The notes: generated from the letters alone by a model not told the origin. DNA of 22,641 nt from Planctomycetota bacterium (GCA_947470885.1 CANIXE010000006.1:1-22641), one strand, 5' to 3'; shown: positions 7,471-15,120, counted from the stretch's first letter. Numbers and translations are program-made.

Positions 7471-8451
7471 GTGATAGCGCTTTTGTCCACCTCCATTACC
7501 TACTTGGGCCTGAATCTTTCCAGCCCGCTGTTGTTGGGAAGCTCACCACTGACCCGCCACCTGGAGCCAGTCTTGGCCCTGGCGCGGACCGGTCTGGGGG
7601 CGGTGGTCGTCCACAGCTTGTTTGAAGAAGCCATCCTCCAGGCGGATCAGGGCGCTGATGGCTCAACTGCACCAATCGACGCGGAACCATCCTGGCCCAG
7701 TCCGGACGCCCACCTGGCCCAAGTCCGACGGCTGGTCCAGGCCCTGAAGATTCCGGTGATCGCCAGCTTGAACGGTCGCCATGCCGGCGGTTGGGTGCGT
7801 TACGCCCGATTATTGCAGGACACCGGGGCAGCGGCCCTGGAATTGAACCTGTACTACCTGAATGCCCACCTGGACCTGGATTCCCAGACCATCGAATCCG
7901 ATCTGGTGCGCTTGGTGGCCGACGTCCGGGCGGCGATTTCCATCCCCTTGGCGGTGAAGCTTGGCCCGTATTTCACGGGTCTGCCGGCATTCTGCCGCCG
8001 GTTGACCGACGCCGGAGCCAACGGCCTGGTTCTGTTCAACCGCTTTTACCAGTCGGATCTGGACATGGAGGCCCTCCAAGTCGTCCCCACCCTCCGGCTG
8101 TCCAATAGTGAAGACCTGTTGCACCCCCTGCGCTGGACGGCGATCCTGTCCCGACGGGTGGCTGCGGACATCTCCCTGTCGGGGGGCATCCATACCTCGA
8201 ACGACCTGATCAAGGCCCTGGCCGCCGGAGCGACCACGGTCCAGGCCACCGCAAGCCTGCTCCGCCATGGACCAGCCCACGCAACCACCCTCCTCGCCGG
8301 TTTATCCGCCTGGATGGCCGAACACCACTACACCAGCATCGCTGAATTGCGGGGTCGGTTGGCGGAAAACAGCGCCGTGGATCCCACTAATTTTGAACGG
8401 GCAAGCTACATCCAATCCCTGCGCACCTGGGATCTCCGGAGCATGTCCTAA
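7471..8451 (+). CDS. Dihydroorotate dehydrogenase-like (PyrD-like) flavoprotein
   Basis: A 326-aa TIM-barrel protein of the kind annotated as dihydroorotate dehydrogenase-like. It has TYLGLNLSSPLLLGSSPLT at the start, IPVIASLNGRHAGGWVRYA, LELNLYYLNA, IPLAVKLGPYF, and the FMN-phosphate-binding end SLSGGIHTSNDLIKALAAGA. True class 1 PyrD enzymes have an N-x-S-C-P-N type active-site segment with a catalytic Cys. Here the corresponding place reads NLYYLN, so conversion of dihydroorotate to orotate is doubtful and the substrate is unknown. No pyr genes are nearby. Two starts compete: GTG 7471, and TTG 7483, which would give the more typical MSTSITYLGL. Neither has a strong ribosome binding site. 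The gene ends 10 bases from the convergent chemoreceptor gene. Confidence 0.85.
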   Translation: MIALLSTSITYLGLNLSSPLLLGSSPLTRHLEPVLALARTGLGAVVVHSLFEEAILQADQGADGSTAPIDAEPSWPSPDAHLAQVRRLVQALKIPVIASLNGRHAGGWVRYARLLQDTGAAALELNLYYLNAHLDLDSQTIESDLVRLVADVRAAISIPLAVKLGPYFTGLPAFCRRLTDAGANGLVLFNRFYQSDLDMEALQVVPTLRLSNSEDLLHPLRWTAILSRRVAADISLSGGIHTSNDLIKALAAGATTVQATASLLRHGPAHATTLLAGLSAWMAEHHYTSIAELRGRLAENSAVDPTNFERASYIQSLRTWDLRSMS

Positions 8452-8461
8452 GCCCTCTGCT

Positions 8462-10051
8462 TTAGTACTTGAAGGCCCCCACCAGCCGTCCCAATTCCGC
8501 GGCGGCGGCGGATAATTCCCGGGCGGAAGCCTCGGTGCGCCCGGCGACCACGGCAGTGCCTTCGGCAGTGGTGGTCACGGCCTGGATGCTGACCTTGATC
8601 GCCTCGGTATGCTGGGCGGTGGTATCCACGGTGACGCCCATGGCCTGGGTGGTGGCGGTCTGTTGTTCCACCGCCCCGGCGATGGAGGTGCTGGTGGCAT
8701 CGATGTCGGAGATCAGGGTACCGATCCGGCCCAGGTCGCCTGCGGCGCTGCTGGCGTCCGCTTGGATGGCGCTGATCCGGTGCTGGATGGTGGTGATGGC
8801 GGTGGCAGTACGGTTGGCCAGTTCCTTCACCTCATTGGCGACCACCACGAAGCCGCGCCCAGCCTCGCCAGCGGCGGCAGCCTCGATGTTGGCATTAAGG
8901 GCCAAGAGATGGGTTTGGGTGGCGATCCGATTGATCAGTTTGACCACCTCACCGACATCCTTGCTGCTCACGGCCAGCCGGGCCATGGTCGCATTGGCGC
9001 CATTGGCCGCCGTCACCGCTTCACTGGAAATCCTGGCCGCCTGCTGGGCATTGACCGAAATTTCCCGGATCGACGAGGCCATCTCCTGGACCGCCACGGT
9101 GATCTGCTGCATGTCCATCGCCACAGCATTGGCCGTGGTGGTGGTGGTCCGGGCATCCCGGAGGGAGGAGCCGGTATCCGCCGAGACCTGCTTGGCCATT
9201 GCATCCACTTCCACCGAAGCGCCCGCGACCCGGCCGGTGGATTCCGCCACCGCCTGAATGATCCGCTGGAGATTGGCCTGGAAGCTGTTGAAGGAGACTG
9301 CCAGGGCCGTGAGCTCATCATCCGCCGGCCGACCTTGGCGATCCATCTGCACCGGCAGCCGGGTGGTCAAATCGCCCTTGCCCTCGGCGATGTCCCGGAG
9401 GGCGTCGTTGAGTACCCGGAGGGGCCGGATGACGCTGCGAAGGATGATCTGGGAGACAATCACCACCGAAACGATCACCGCGATCACCAGCATGCCGATG
9501 GACATCCCCCGCTGGCGCAGGGAAGAATCCGCCACGGCGGACAGCAGTGCTGCCGCGTCCTCTTTGATGCCCTGAGCCAGGGATTTCAGGGCTTCACCCG
9601 CCGCATCGAACCGCTTGTTCAGATCCGCCGTCTTCGCTTGGAGCTCGGGGGATTTCTCGTTTTTGGCCAAGCGGGTGTAAATCGCCGGAGCCAATTCATT
9701 GACGGCCTGCAATTCCCCAAGCAATGCTTGGACCTGGTCCTTCCGGGCCTGTCCCAGCCAGTCGCCTCCGGCGATCAACCGCTGGTTGACCAAGACCTGG
9801 TGGGCGGGCTCCTCGGCGGTCTTGATGGTGTCCGGCTCGCCGGTCTCCACCGCCGCCTGGTAGGCAGCTCGCTGACGCTGGAACAACGCAATGGATTCGC
9901 TGGCGGCGAGAGTGGCGGGAAATGCCTGCTCCCGGGCCTGGGCGAGCCGATGATTGGTCCGCTGGGCGAACACCGCGCCAATCCCGACGGTGGCGATATA
10001 GGCCACCAGGATCACCGCGATGCCAGACCAGATGCGTACAGCAAGCCTCAT
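8462..10051 (-). CDS. Methyl-accepting chemotaxis protein
   Basis: A 529-aa chemoreceptor. An N-terminal membrane helix (about residues 6-29) is followed by a periplasmic helical sensor region of about 155 residues (four-helix-bundle type). A second membrane helix lies near 187-208, then a HAMP domain starting RSVIRPLRVLNDAL, then the long cytoplasmic signalling coiled coil. The signalling tip reads TQTHLLALNANIEAAAAGEAGRGF. At the position of Tsr Arg388 it has Ala (EAAAAGE rather than EAARAGE), a variation also seen in other receptor classes. The C-terminus (VGAFKY) has no NWETF-type CheR/CheB tether. The start has an AAGG ribosome binding site 8 bases before ATG 10051. It is the last gene of the porin / binding protein / receptor operon, 18 bases after the previous gene. 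The sensor region has no recognised ligand pocket, so it may read out the binding protein. Confidence 0.95.
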   Translation of the reverse strand: MRLAVRIWSGIAVILVAYIATVGIGAVFAQRTNHRLAQAREQAFPATLAASESIALFQRQRAAYQAAVETGEPDTIKTAEEPAHQVLVNQRLIAGGDWLGQARKDQVQALLGELQAVNELAPAIYTRLAKNEKSPELQAKTADLNKRFDAAGEALKSLAQGIKEDAAALLSAVADSSLRQRGMSIGMLVIAVIVSVVIVSQIILRSVIRPLRVLNDALRDIAEGKGDLTTRLPVQMDRQGRPADDELTALAVSFNSFQANLQRIIQAVAESTGRVAGASVEVDAMAKQVSADTGSSLRDARTTTTTANAVAMDMQQITVAVQEMASSIREISVNAQQAARISSEAVTAANGANATMARLAVSSKDVGEVVKLINRIATQTHLLALNANIEAAAAGEAGRGFVVVANEVKELANRTATAITTIQHRISAIQADASSAAGDLGRIGTLISDIDATSTSIAGAVEQQTATTQAMGVTVDTTAQHTEAIKVSIQAVTTTAEGTAVVAGRTEASARELSAAAAELGRLVGAFKY

Positions 10052-10069
10052 GATTCAGGCCTTCATCAA

Positions 10070-10486
10070 TCAGGGAGCGGCAATGGCCTTGACCGGATCT
10101 TTCGCTTTGGCCTTATCGACGAAGCCGATGGCCCCGGGGGTCTTGGCGACGAAGGCGACCAGGGCGTCCTCGCTATCCACTTGTTCGGGCATGGCCCCCT
10201 TGCCGGTGAATACCAACTTCTTCCAGCCGGTCTGGAACTGCTGGGGGGTCTTCCCCAGGCGTTTCATCAGGATGTCATTGGCAGGGCCATCCTTCACGAG
10301 AACGACGACCACCTTGGAACCATCGTCCCAGGCCAGGCGCTTCCCGAGGAATAGGTCCTTAAATTGATCTTCGGAGATCGCTGGGACGGTGGACGCGGGA
10401 TTGAGAACGATGGCGTCCTCGGCCTGTAGAGTGCCTGCGACGGCGAACAGGGAAAGCAGGGTCAGTCGGATCATGGGGCATTTCAT
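10070..10486 (-). CDS. Small PstS-like periplasmic phosphate-binding-type protein
   Basis: A 138-aa protein with a signal peptide (about residues 1-22, ending LQAED), so it is exported to the periplasm. The mature part looks like a one-domain version of PstS-type phosphate-binding proteins. It has the sequence VPAISEDQFKDLFLGKRLAWDDGSKV, then ...FQTGWKKLVFTGKG..., then LVAFVAKTPGAIGFVDKAKA near the C-terminus, typical of this fold. At less than half the length of PstS, and with no pstCAB genes nearby, it is unlikely to serve a transporter. Its place between a porin and a chemoreceptor suggests a ligand-presenting role for the receptor (inference). ATG 10486 has GGGAG upstream. It begins 14 bases after the porin stop. 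Confidence 0.8.
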   Translation of the reverse strand: MKCPMIRLTLLSLFAVAGTLQAEDAIVLNPASTVPAISEDQFKDLFLGKRLAWDDGSKVVVVLVKDGPANDILMKRLGKTPQQFQTGWKKLVFTGKGAMPEQVDSEDALVAFVAKTPGAIGFVDKAKAKDPVKAIAAP

Positions 10487-10500
10487 GGAGGTTCTCCCGC

Positions 10501-11772
10501 TCAGAAGTCGTAGGTGGTTTTGAGGGCGAACTGATTCCAGTATTCCTCCATGCCATTGGGATTATCATGTGACTGCACCAGCATCAGACCCCTGTTCCGC
10601 TGGTATTCGACTTTCACCAGGAAGTGCTCGGCGATGTCATAGCGGACTGCAGCCACCAGACCGCGATGGTATCCTGTGAGTTCGTCATGATCCTCTTCGT
10701 CATGCAACCAGTTTGCCGCCGCGAAGAGCTGCATACGGTTGAAAGGAGCGGGCAGGTCGGCCAGTTGATAGTTCACCGAACCGTACCAACCGAGTTCCCG
10801 CGCGTAGATCACGCTCTGGGTTGTATTCACCACAAATGGATTGGCGGCCGATGGCGCCGCCGCTTCGACTTCGCCCCGATAATAAGTGTTCGAATACTCG
10901 CTCGCCAGGGTCCAGTTGCCCCTCTGGTATTCGGCCCCAGCCGTGAAGGCTTGGTAATTGGTCATGTTGACCCGTACCGGCAGAGTGACGCTTTTGCCAA
11001 CTACCGGCGATCCGGGGAACGGCACAACCTGGCCGGTGATGTAACTGTTCTCTCCTTCCATCAACAGATTCGAGGCATGGAGCAGAGATCCTTTCACCCG
11101 CAGGCCATCCACCGGAGGGTTCCAGTTCAAATACCCGCCATCTGCCCGCCGACCGCTGATGCTGTTAATCTTGTTGATGCCCAGGTTTTTGAACAAATCG
11201 CTGATCGGCCCTTCGTTGCTGTCGATGTTCTGGGTGCCGACATACCCAGAGAGGTCGAAGGAACCGAGTCCGTTGGTGCGGATGGTGGTGTTGACCTGGC
11301 CACCATTGGCCGCGAGGTAGACGTCCCTCAACGTGGCCGAGTAGACGGCACTGGGCAGGAACACCGAGGTCCTGGTCATGTCCAGGTCCCGGTAGTCATT
11401 GTACAGGGCATTCCCGGTCTTGAACCGGCCCGCCACCAGACTGAGGTCCCAATCAGCATTGCCGGTGGGTACCTGATATTCACCAAAAGCCCAGTCGATC
11501 TGGGGCTTGTCATTCCCGTATTTGCCCAAGTCGTAGGCGAGGATCTGGACGCCGATGCGGACTCGCTCCACCGGGGTCGCAGTGACATTCACCGCCAACT
11601 CGTTGAATTCGAAGGTGCCACCGCCGGCGGTCCGGCCGTACAGATTATTGTCGGTGGTCGCCAGATAGCCCTGGCTCGCGAATCCATGAACTTGCAAGTT
11701 ATTATCGGCGGCGCTGGCAGCACTCGTCGCCACGGCGATGAGGGCCGGGACCATTAGTTTAGGGAACGACAT
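10501..11772 (-). CDS. Outer-membrane porin-like beta-barrel protein
   Basis: A 423-aa protein with a signal peptide ending ...ATSAASA near residue 22. The mature chain is rich in alternating beta-strand patterns and begins LQVHGFASQGYL. It ends in Y-D-F, the C-terminal phenylalanine needed for outer-membrane insertion. Segments such as RIGVQILAYDLGKYGNDKPQ, DWAFGEYQV and YNDYRDLDMTRTSVFLPSAVY match a widespread uncharacterised porin-like family; the name porin is by resemblance. ATG 11772 is chosen because GAGGA stands 5 bases before it; the frame also starts at GTG 11784, which would destroy that spacing. It is the first gene of an operon with the PstS-like protein and chemoreceptor. Substrate is unknown; phosphate or another anion would fit the neighbour. 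Confidence 0.85.
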   Translation of the reverse strand: MSFPKLMVPALIAVATSAASAADNNLQVHGFASQGYLATTDNNLYGRTAGGGTFEFNELAVNVTATPVERVRIGVQILAYDLGKYGNDKPQIDWAFGEYQVPTGNADWDLSLVAGRFKTGNALYNDYRDLDMTRTSVFLPSAVYSATLRDVYLAANGGQVNTTIRTNGLGSFDLSGYVGTQNIDSNEGPISDLFKNLGINKINSISGRRADGGYLNWNPPVDGLRVKGSLLHASNLLMEGENSYITGQVVPFPGSPVVGKSVTLPVRVNMTNYQAFTAGAEYQRGNWTLASEYSNTYYRGEVEAAAPSAANPFVVNTTQSVIYARELGWYGSVNYQLADLPAPFNRMQLFAAANWLHDEEDHDELTGYHRGLVAAVRYDIAEHFLVKVEYQRNRGLMLVQSHDNPNGMEEYWNQFALKTTYDF

Positions 11773-11799
11773 GGAAATCCTCACTTAGGGGTTCGGACC

Positions 11800-11829
11800 A
11801 GTCTACCCCATAAACAATTTGGGCGTCAA
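11800..11829 (-). promoter_or_regulatory. Promoter of the porin/binding-protein/chemoreceptor operon
   Basis: On the minus strand, TTGACG (11829-11824) and TAGACT (11805-11800) are 18 bases apart, placing transcription start near 11793 and the start codon about 20 bases later with a good ribosome binding site. The -10 lies within GGGTAGACTGGTC, which resembles sequence just before cheA. Confidence 0.55.
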
Positions 11830-11862
11830 CACCCAATCTCCCATTCCCTATTTGCCGACGGT

Positions 11863-12804
11863 TCAAACTTGGCTCAATTGCCCCAGCACCCTATCCACGG
11901 CGTCCATCTGTTTGGCCTTGATGGGCATCCCCAAATCCACCAAGGCTGCGGCCTGGGCGGCATTCCGGGCGCCGACAATGACCCCGGTGACCCCTTCGGT
12001 GCAGAGCAGGTAACCGATCGCCAACTGGGCCACGGTGAGGTCGTCCTCGGCGGCGATGGCCTTCAATTCCTCAATGGCCACCAGAGTCTTGGCCAGGCCC
12101 GCGCCGGTGTATTCCGCCCGCTCGCCCCGGTGATCGCCGGGGGGGAAGGTCTTGTCCGGGGTCCAGGTGCCGGTGAGCATCCCCCGATTCAGGGGGGAAT
12201 AGGCCAGGACACCAACGCCGTGTTCCGCGCACCAAGGGATCTGGGACGCGGCGGTCTGGGGTTTCAGGATGGAATACGGACATTGCAGAGCATGGAGGGG
12301 CAGGCCGGTGGCCTGCCATTCCGCCAGCTGTTCCGTGCTGAAATTGCTGACGCCCACGGCCCTGATTTTCCCGGCCTTCAGCAGGTCCGCACAGGCGGCA
12401 GCGGTTTCTGCGACGGGCTGGGGCGTGGGCCAGTGGAGCTGGAACAGATCCAGACGCTCAACCCCCAGATCCTTCAAGTTCGCCTCACAGTCGGCGATCA
12501 CCCGGGCTTGGCTGCCATCGCTGATCCGCTTCCCATCGATCAGGTGGTGGCCGAACTTGGTGAAAATCAGAGGCCGGGATTCGGCGGGCAATTCCTTGAG
12601 GACACTGCCGATCACCCGGTTGGCCAAACCATCGCCATAGATCGGGGCGGTATCCAGCCAGTTGACCCCGGCTTCCAGGGCCGCCCGGATCGCTGCCCGG
12701 CTGTCCGCATCGTCCTGGGGTCCCCACATCCAGCCGCCGATGGCGAAGGCACCAAGGCCGATGACGCTGATGCGGAGGTCCGGGGTCAGATTACGGTGGA
12801 TCAT
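11863..12804 (-). CDS. Aldo/keto reductase
   Basis: A 313-aa NAD(P)H-dependent oxidoreductase with the (beta/alpha)8 fold, reducing aldehydes or ketones in the cytoplasm. The catalytic tetrad is visible: Asp in NWLDTAPIYG, Tyr in the same segment, Lys in IFTKFGHH and His in LDLFQLHWP. Other family marks are GVSNFSTEQLAEW, LAYSPLNRGMLTG and the cofactor-binding VIVGARNAAQ near the C-terminus. The physiological substrate is unknown. ATG 12804 (MIHRNLTPDL) is chosen over an upstream in-frame TTG because the fold begins here; no strong ribosome binding site is seen. It starts about 40 bases after the cytochrome gene on the same strand, so it could be the third gene of the Fur-box operon. The porin promoter lies just downstream. 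Confidence 0.93.
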   Translation of the reverse strand: MIHRNLTPDLRISVIGLGAFAIGGWMWGPQDDADSRAAIRAALEAGVNWLDTAPIYGDGLANRVIGSVLKELPAESRPLIFTKFGHHLIDGKRISDGSQARVIADCEANLKDLGVERLDLFQLHWPTPQPVAETAAACADLLKAGKIRAVGVSNFSTEQLAEWQATGLPLHALQCPYSILKPQTAASQIPWCAEHGVGVLAYSPLNRGMLTGTWTPDKTFPPGDHRGERAEYTGAGLAKTLVAIEELKAIAAEDDLTVAQLAIGYLLCTEGVTGVIVGARNAAQAAALVDLGMPIKAKQMDAVDRVLGQLSQV

Positions 12805-12844
12805 GGGCGGCGAGGATGGTCCGGTGCTCCCCAAGGGAAGCAGG

Positions 12845-13135
12845 TCAGCGGGCGGTGGCCTGGAGGTAGTCCAGGACCAGGGCTGACTGGTCTGCGTCCA
12901 AGCGAGCCTTCCGACCCATCACCACCAGGACCTTGGTCCAGCCCGCCGGATCCTGTTCCGCCGGAGCATGCAGGCTATGGCAGGAGCCGCAGCGCCGGAC
13001 GTACAAGTCCCGGCCGGATTCCAGACGCCCGGGATCGCCGGCATAACCGCGCCCCCGGGCGGTGGCCACCACCTGGGCATCCACCCGGGGGATGGCTCCG
13101 GTGCAGCCAGCCGCCGTCACCAGCAGCGCGCCCAT
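12845..13135 (-). CDS. Small c-type cytochrome, probable lipoprotein
   Basis: A 96-aa monohaem cytochrome c. A short hydrophobic export signal, MGALLVTAAGC, ends in a plausible lipobox, so the mature protein would start at a lipidated Cys and sit in the periplasm anchored to a membrane. The haem-binding CxxCH motif is CGSCH in YVRRCGSCHSLHAP, and the likely distal Met is in VVMGRKARL. The C-terminal helix ALVLDYLQ is typical. It probably shuttles electrons; the partner is unknown. ATG 13135 starts the signal peptide. The frame stays open upstream only because of GC bias and would overlap the previous gene. Its start is 17 bases after the stop of the outer-membrane barrel gene, so the two are almost surely co-transcribed. 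Confidence 0.88.
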   Translation of the reverse strand: MGALLVTAAGCTGAIPRVDAQVVATARGRGYAGDPGRLESGRDLYVRRCGSCHSLHAPAEQDPAGWTKVLVVMGRKARLDADQSALVLDYLQATAR

Positions 13136-13152
13136 GATCCAGGCCCGGGGAC

Positions 13153-13953
13153 TCAGAAATCCACCCCGAGCAGCACCCGGGCCTCCCAGCGGTGGAATTC
13201 GCTGAGATTGCGCCCTGATTCTGCATCGTCGTGATGGCGCAGGCCGGCGAGCTGGGGCAGCACGGCGGCGGTCAGCCAATACTTGCCCCCCTGGTAATGA
13301 ATCACCGGGCCGCCGAAGATCGCACTGTCGATGCCTTCGTCGGTGCGGACATTGCGCCAGTCCGTTTCCAGGCCCACCCGGGTCCGGGGGCCGACCGTAT
13401 GGACCGCACTGAGGATTCCCCCGTACTTCACTTCCCGGACCTTTTCCGCTGCGGTTTCCTGGGCCAATTCGATCTCGTAGATGGCATTCGCGGCAAACAG
13501 CACCGGACCCACCTGCTTGTCCAGGATCGCCTTGAACTCGTACTCCACGGCATCGGTCTCGCCGGTGACCTCGACATAGGCCGCGGAACCCAGGGGATCC
13601 GCCACCGGATCCGAGAACTGGTACTTCAATTCGCCGCTGATCCCCTGGACGGTGCTGGACGTCAGGTCGTCGGTGGTGCCATCCACCGCCTTGGTGACCT
13701 GCTGGTGGTTCAGGTACAGCGCGCCCATCAAACCCTCGGCCAGGCCGAATTCCACCTCCAGCCGGGATTCCTGGCGGACCCAGTGGTCCTTTCGGCCCTC
13801 CTTCCGGGTGGCCTGAAGTTCCACCTCGGCACTCCCGGGGGCGAGCCCCGCCGATTCCTGGGCATAGGCGAAATGGCGCTCGGCGGCCGGGGCCGCGGTA
13901 ATGGCGGCGAGGACGAGCAGGGTGGGGCGGATGTTATTGATAATGATTTTCAT
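13153..13953 (-). CDS. Outer-membrane beta-barrel protein (DUF6662-like), Fur-box start
   Basis: A 266-aa exported protein with signal peptide MKIIINNIRPTLLVLAAITAAPAAE. The mature chain is made of alternating strands and ends V-D-F, the outer-membrane barrel signature. The start (HFAYAQESAGLAPGSAEVELQ) and the end (GGPVIHYQGGKYWLTAAVLPQ) resemble, from memory, the uncharacterised DUF6662 family; this needs a profile search. ATG 13953 begins the signal peptide, although no ribosome binding site precedes it. In-frame alternatives are ATG 13965 and TTG 13989. The start codon lies inside a Fur-box-like sequence, suggesting repression when iron is plentiful. It is followed at 17 bases by a cytochrome c lipoprotein gene. 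A role in metal uptake or redox is inference. Confidence 0.75.
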   Translation of the reverse strand: MKIIINNIRPTLLVLAAITAAPAAERHFAYAQESAGLAPGSAEVELQATRKEGRKDHWVRQESRLEVEFGLAEGLMGALYLNHQQVTKAVDGTTDDLTSSTVQGISGELKYQFSDPVADPLGSAAYVEVTGETDAVEYEFKAILDKQVGPVLFAANAIYEIELAQETAAEKVREVKYGGILSAVHTVGPRTRVGLETDWRNVRTDEGIDSAIFGGPVIHYQGGKYWLTAAVLPQLAGLRHHDDAESGRNLSEFHRWEARVLLGVDF

Positions 13954-13969
13954 GTTTGTTATCATTACC
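13939..13969 (-). promoter_or_regulatory. Two overlapping Fur-box-like operators over a start codon
   Basis: Reading the minus strand against the 19-base Fur consensus GATAATGATAATCATTATC, the sequence at 13957-13939 matches 15 of 19 and that at 13969-13951 matches 13 of 19. They overlap by 7 bases and cover the ATG at 13953-13951. Overlapping sites of this kind are typical of Fur-family repression. Confidence 0.7.
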
Positions 13970-13989
13970 CAGCAATTCACTGTCGTCAA
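13962..13989 (-). promoter_or_regulatory. Putative promoter overlapping the Fur boxes
   Basis: Minus-strand TTGACG (13989-13984) and TAATGA (13967-13962) are 16 bases apart, with the -10 inside the upstream Fur-like box. The transcript would start at or next to the ATG at 13953, implying a leaderless mRNA, in line with the missing ribosome binding site. Confidence 0.4.
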
Positions 13990-14064
13990 CGGGATGTTTT
14001 TATCCCCTGCTCAACCTTGAACGGTACCCGGGTAACGACGGCGGGATCCCCGTGGGATTCCCCT

Positions 14065-14090
14065 AAAAAATCCAGTCAGGGAGTCCCTGA
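14065..14090 (-). terminator. Putative terminator of the SGNH hydrolase gene
   Basis: The 15-base palindrome TCAGGGA-G-TCCCTGA (14076-14090) is followed on the minus strand by five bases and a run of six T (14070-14065). It lies 10 bases beyond the hydrolase stop. The effective stem is only about 5-6 bp, so it would be moderate in strength. Confidence 0.55.
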
Positions 14091-14100
14091 AAGCAGTGCC

Positions 14101-15120
14101 TCAGCCGCCCAGATATTTGGCCAGGGCATCCGCGTATTTCGCAAAGCCCAGGGCGAATGGATGCAGCCCATCCGGGTAATAGCGATGGTCGTGGGGCAGC
14201 AGATCCCCCACCAGTTCCAGCCGGGGGGCGTAGGTCGCCAGGCGTTCCGCCAGGGCCTGGCGCACCCGGCCCACCCGGGCGCCGGTATCCCGATCCAGGG
14301 GAATGCCGCAGAATTCGCTGGGACCTTTGCCGTCCTCCATGGGTTTCCACGGGGGCAGGATCCACACCACTCGACCATGGCCCCCCGCCAGGGCGTGTTC
14401 CGCCAATCGGGCCGCCAAATCCGGGGCCGCGTCGGCCTCGGACTGGCGCCAGCCATGGTTGCTGCCCAGGGCGATGGTCACCAGATCCCAACGCTGGTGG
14501 TCCAGGGCCCAAGTGAAGGCTCCGGGTTCGATGCGGATGCCACCAACGCCCAGGTTCCAGGCCGGCAGGCCCAGGCGGCGCTCCAGGCGGGCAACCCAGG
14601 TGGCCAGAGGGCTTTGGACGCTGAAACCTTGGGTCAAGCTGTCGCCGATCGCCAGCCAGCGGGGGGCCGGCAGGGGCACGGACGCCACCGTGGCGCCCGC
14701 CGCCACCCGGATGCCGGCGAGGGCGACGGTACTGATGGTGGGCAGGTGGACAGCGCAGCGGCGGAGCTCCCCCGGGGCCAGGCCGGTGGCCAGGCGGACC
14801 ACCACATCCCCTTCCCGTTCACGGAGATCCGGGGATTCCGTGACCAGGGGACCCTGGGGATGGTCCACCTCCAGGGCGATGCCCTGGGGCACGAGTTGAT
14901 GATGGCGCAGACGGGCGAGATGGATCTCCAACCAGGGACTGTCCGTCCCCAAATGGATGGCACAGCCCGCGGATGAACGCAGATTTGCCAGGGGCCCAAT
15001 CTGCCCAGCCAACACTTCGGCTGCGGCCTTGGGAAAGCGTTCAAGGCGGCAACTCTCGGTCCCACCGCTCACAAAAGGCGAGGCAAACGTCAAACGGGGA
15101 TCCTGGGCGGCGATGAACAT
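14101..15120 (-). CDS. SGNH/GDSL-family hydrolase with N-terminal beta domain
   Basis: A 339-aa probable esterase. The C-terminal half (about residues 175-339) is an SGNH hydrolase. Block I is AIGDSLTQGF with the nucleophile Ser, block II is NLGVGGI with the oxyanion Gly, block III is ALGSNHGW with the oxyanion Asn (GSNH instead of the usual GxND), and block V is DGLHPFALG with the Asp and His of the triad. The N-terminal part (about 1-170) is strand-rich and looks like a beta-sandwich, as found before several SGNH acyl-esterases. No convincing signal peptide is seen. ATG 15120 (MFIAAQDP) is preferred and ATG 15132 is equally possible; the frame is open to 15540 only as an antisense shadow of cheA. 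Substrate unknown. Divergent from cheA. Confidence 0.85.
   Translation of the reverse strand: MFIAAQDPRLTFASPFVSGGTESCRLERFPKAAAEVLAGQIGPLANLRSSAGCAIHLGTDSPWLEIHLARLRHHQLVPQGIALEVDHPQGPLVTESPDLREREGDVVVRLATGLAPGELRRCAVHLPTISTVALAGIRVAAGATVASVPLPAPRWLAIGDSLTQGFSVQSPLATWVARLERRLGLPAWNLGVGGIRIEPGAFTWALDHQRWDLVTIALGSNHGWRQSEADAAPDLAARLAEHALAGGHGRVVWILPPWKPMEDGKGPSEFCGIPLDRDTGARVGRVRQALAERLATYAPRLELVGDLLPHDHRYYPDGLHPFALGFAKYADALAKYLGG

Noticed and set aside
8450..8470. Small CTAAGC/GCTTTAG inverted repeat between the convergent PyrD-like and MCP genes as a bidirectional terminator.
   Set aside because: The stem is short and imperfect, lies partly in the coding ends, and has no T-tract.
13954..13989. 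TTG 13989 or ATG 13965 as start of the barrel gene.
   Set aside because: The signal peptide begins with MKIIINNIRP at 13953. The extra residues do not fit a signal peptide, though ATG 13965 is not fully excluded.
14113..14976. Long open frames antisense to or overlapping the SGNH hydrolase, cheA, amt and MCP genes (for example plus-strand 13231-14976, 8609-10354; minus-strand 6389-7249).
   Set aside because: They are frame shadows of GC-rich coding sequence. Their proteins are Arg/Pro/Gly/His-rich without domains, while the opposite frame holds clear family motifs.
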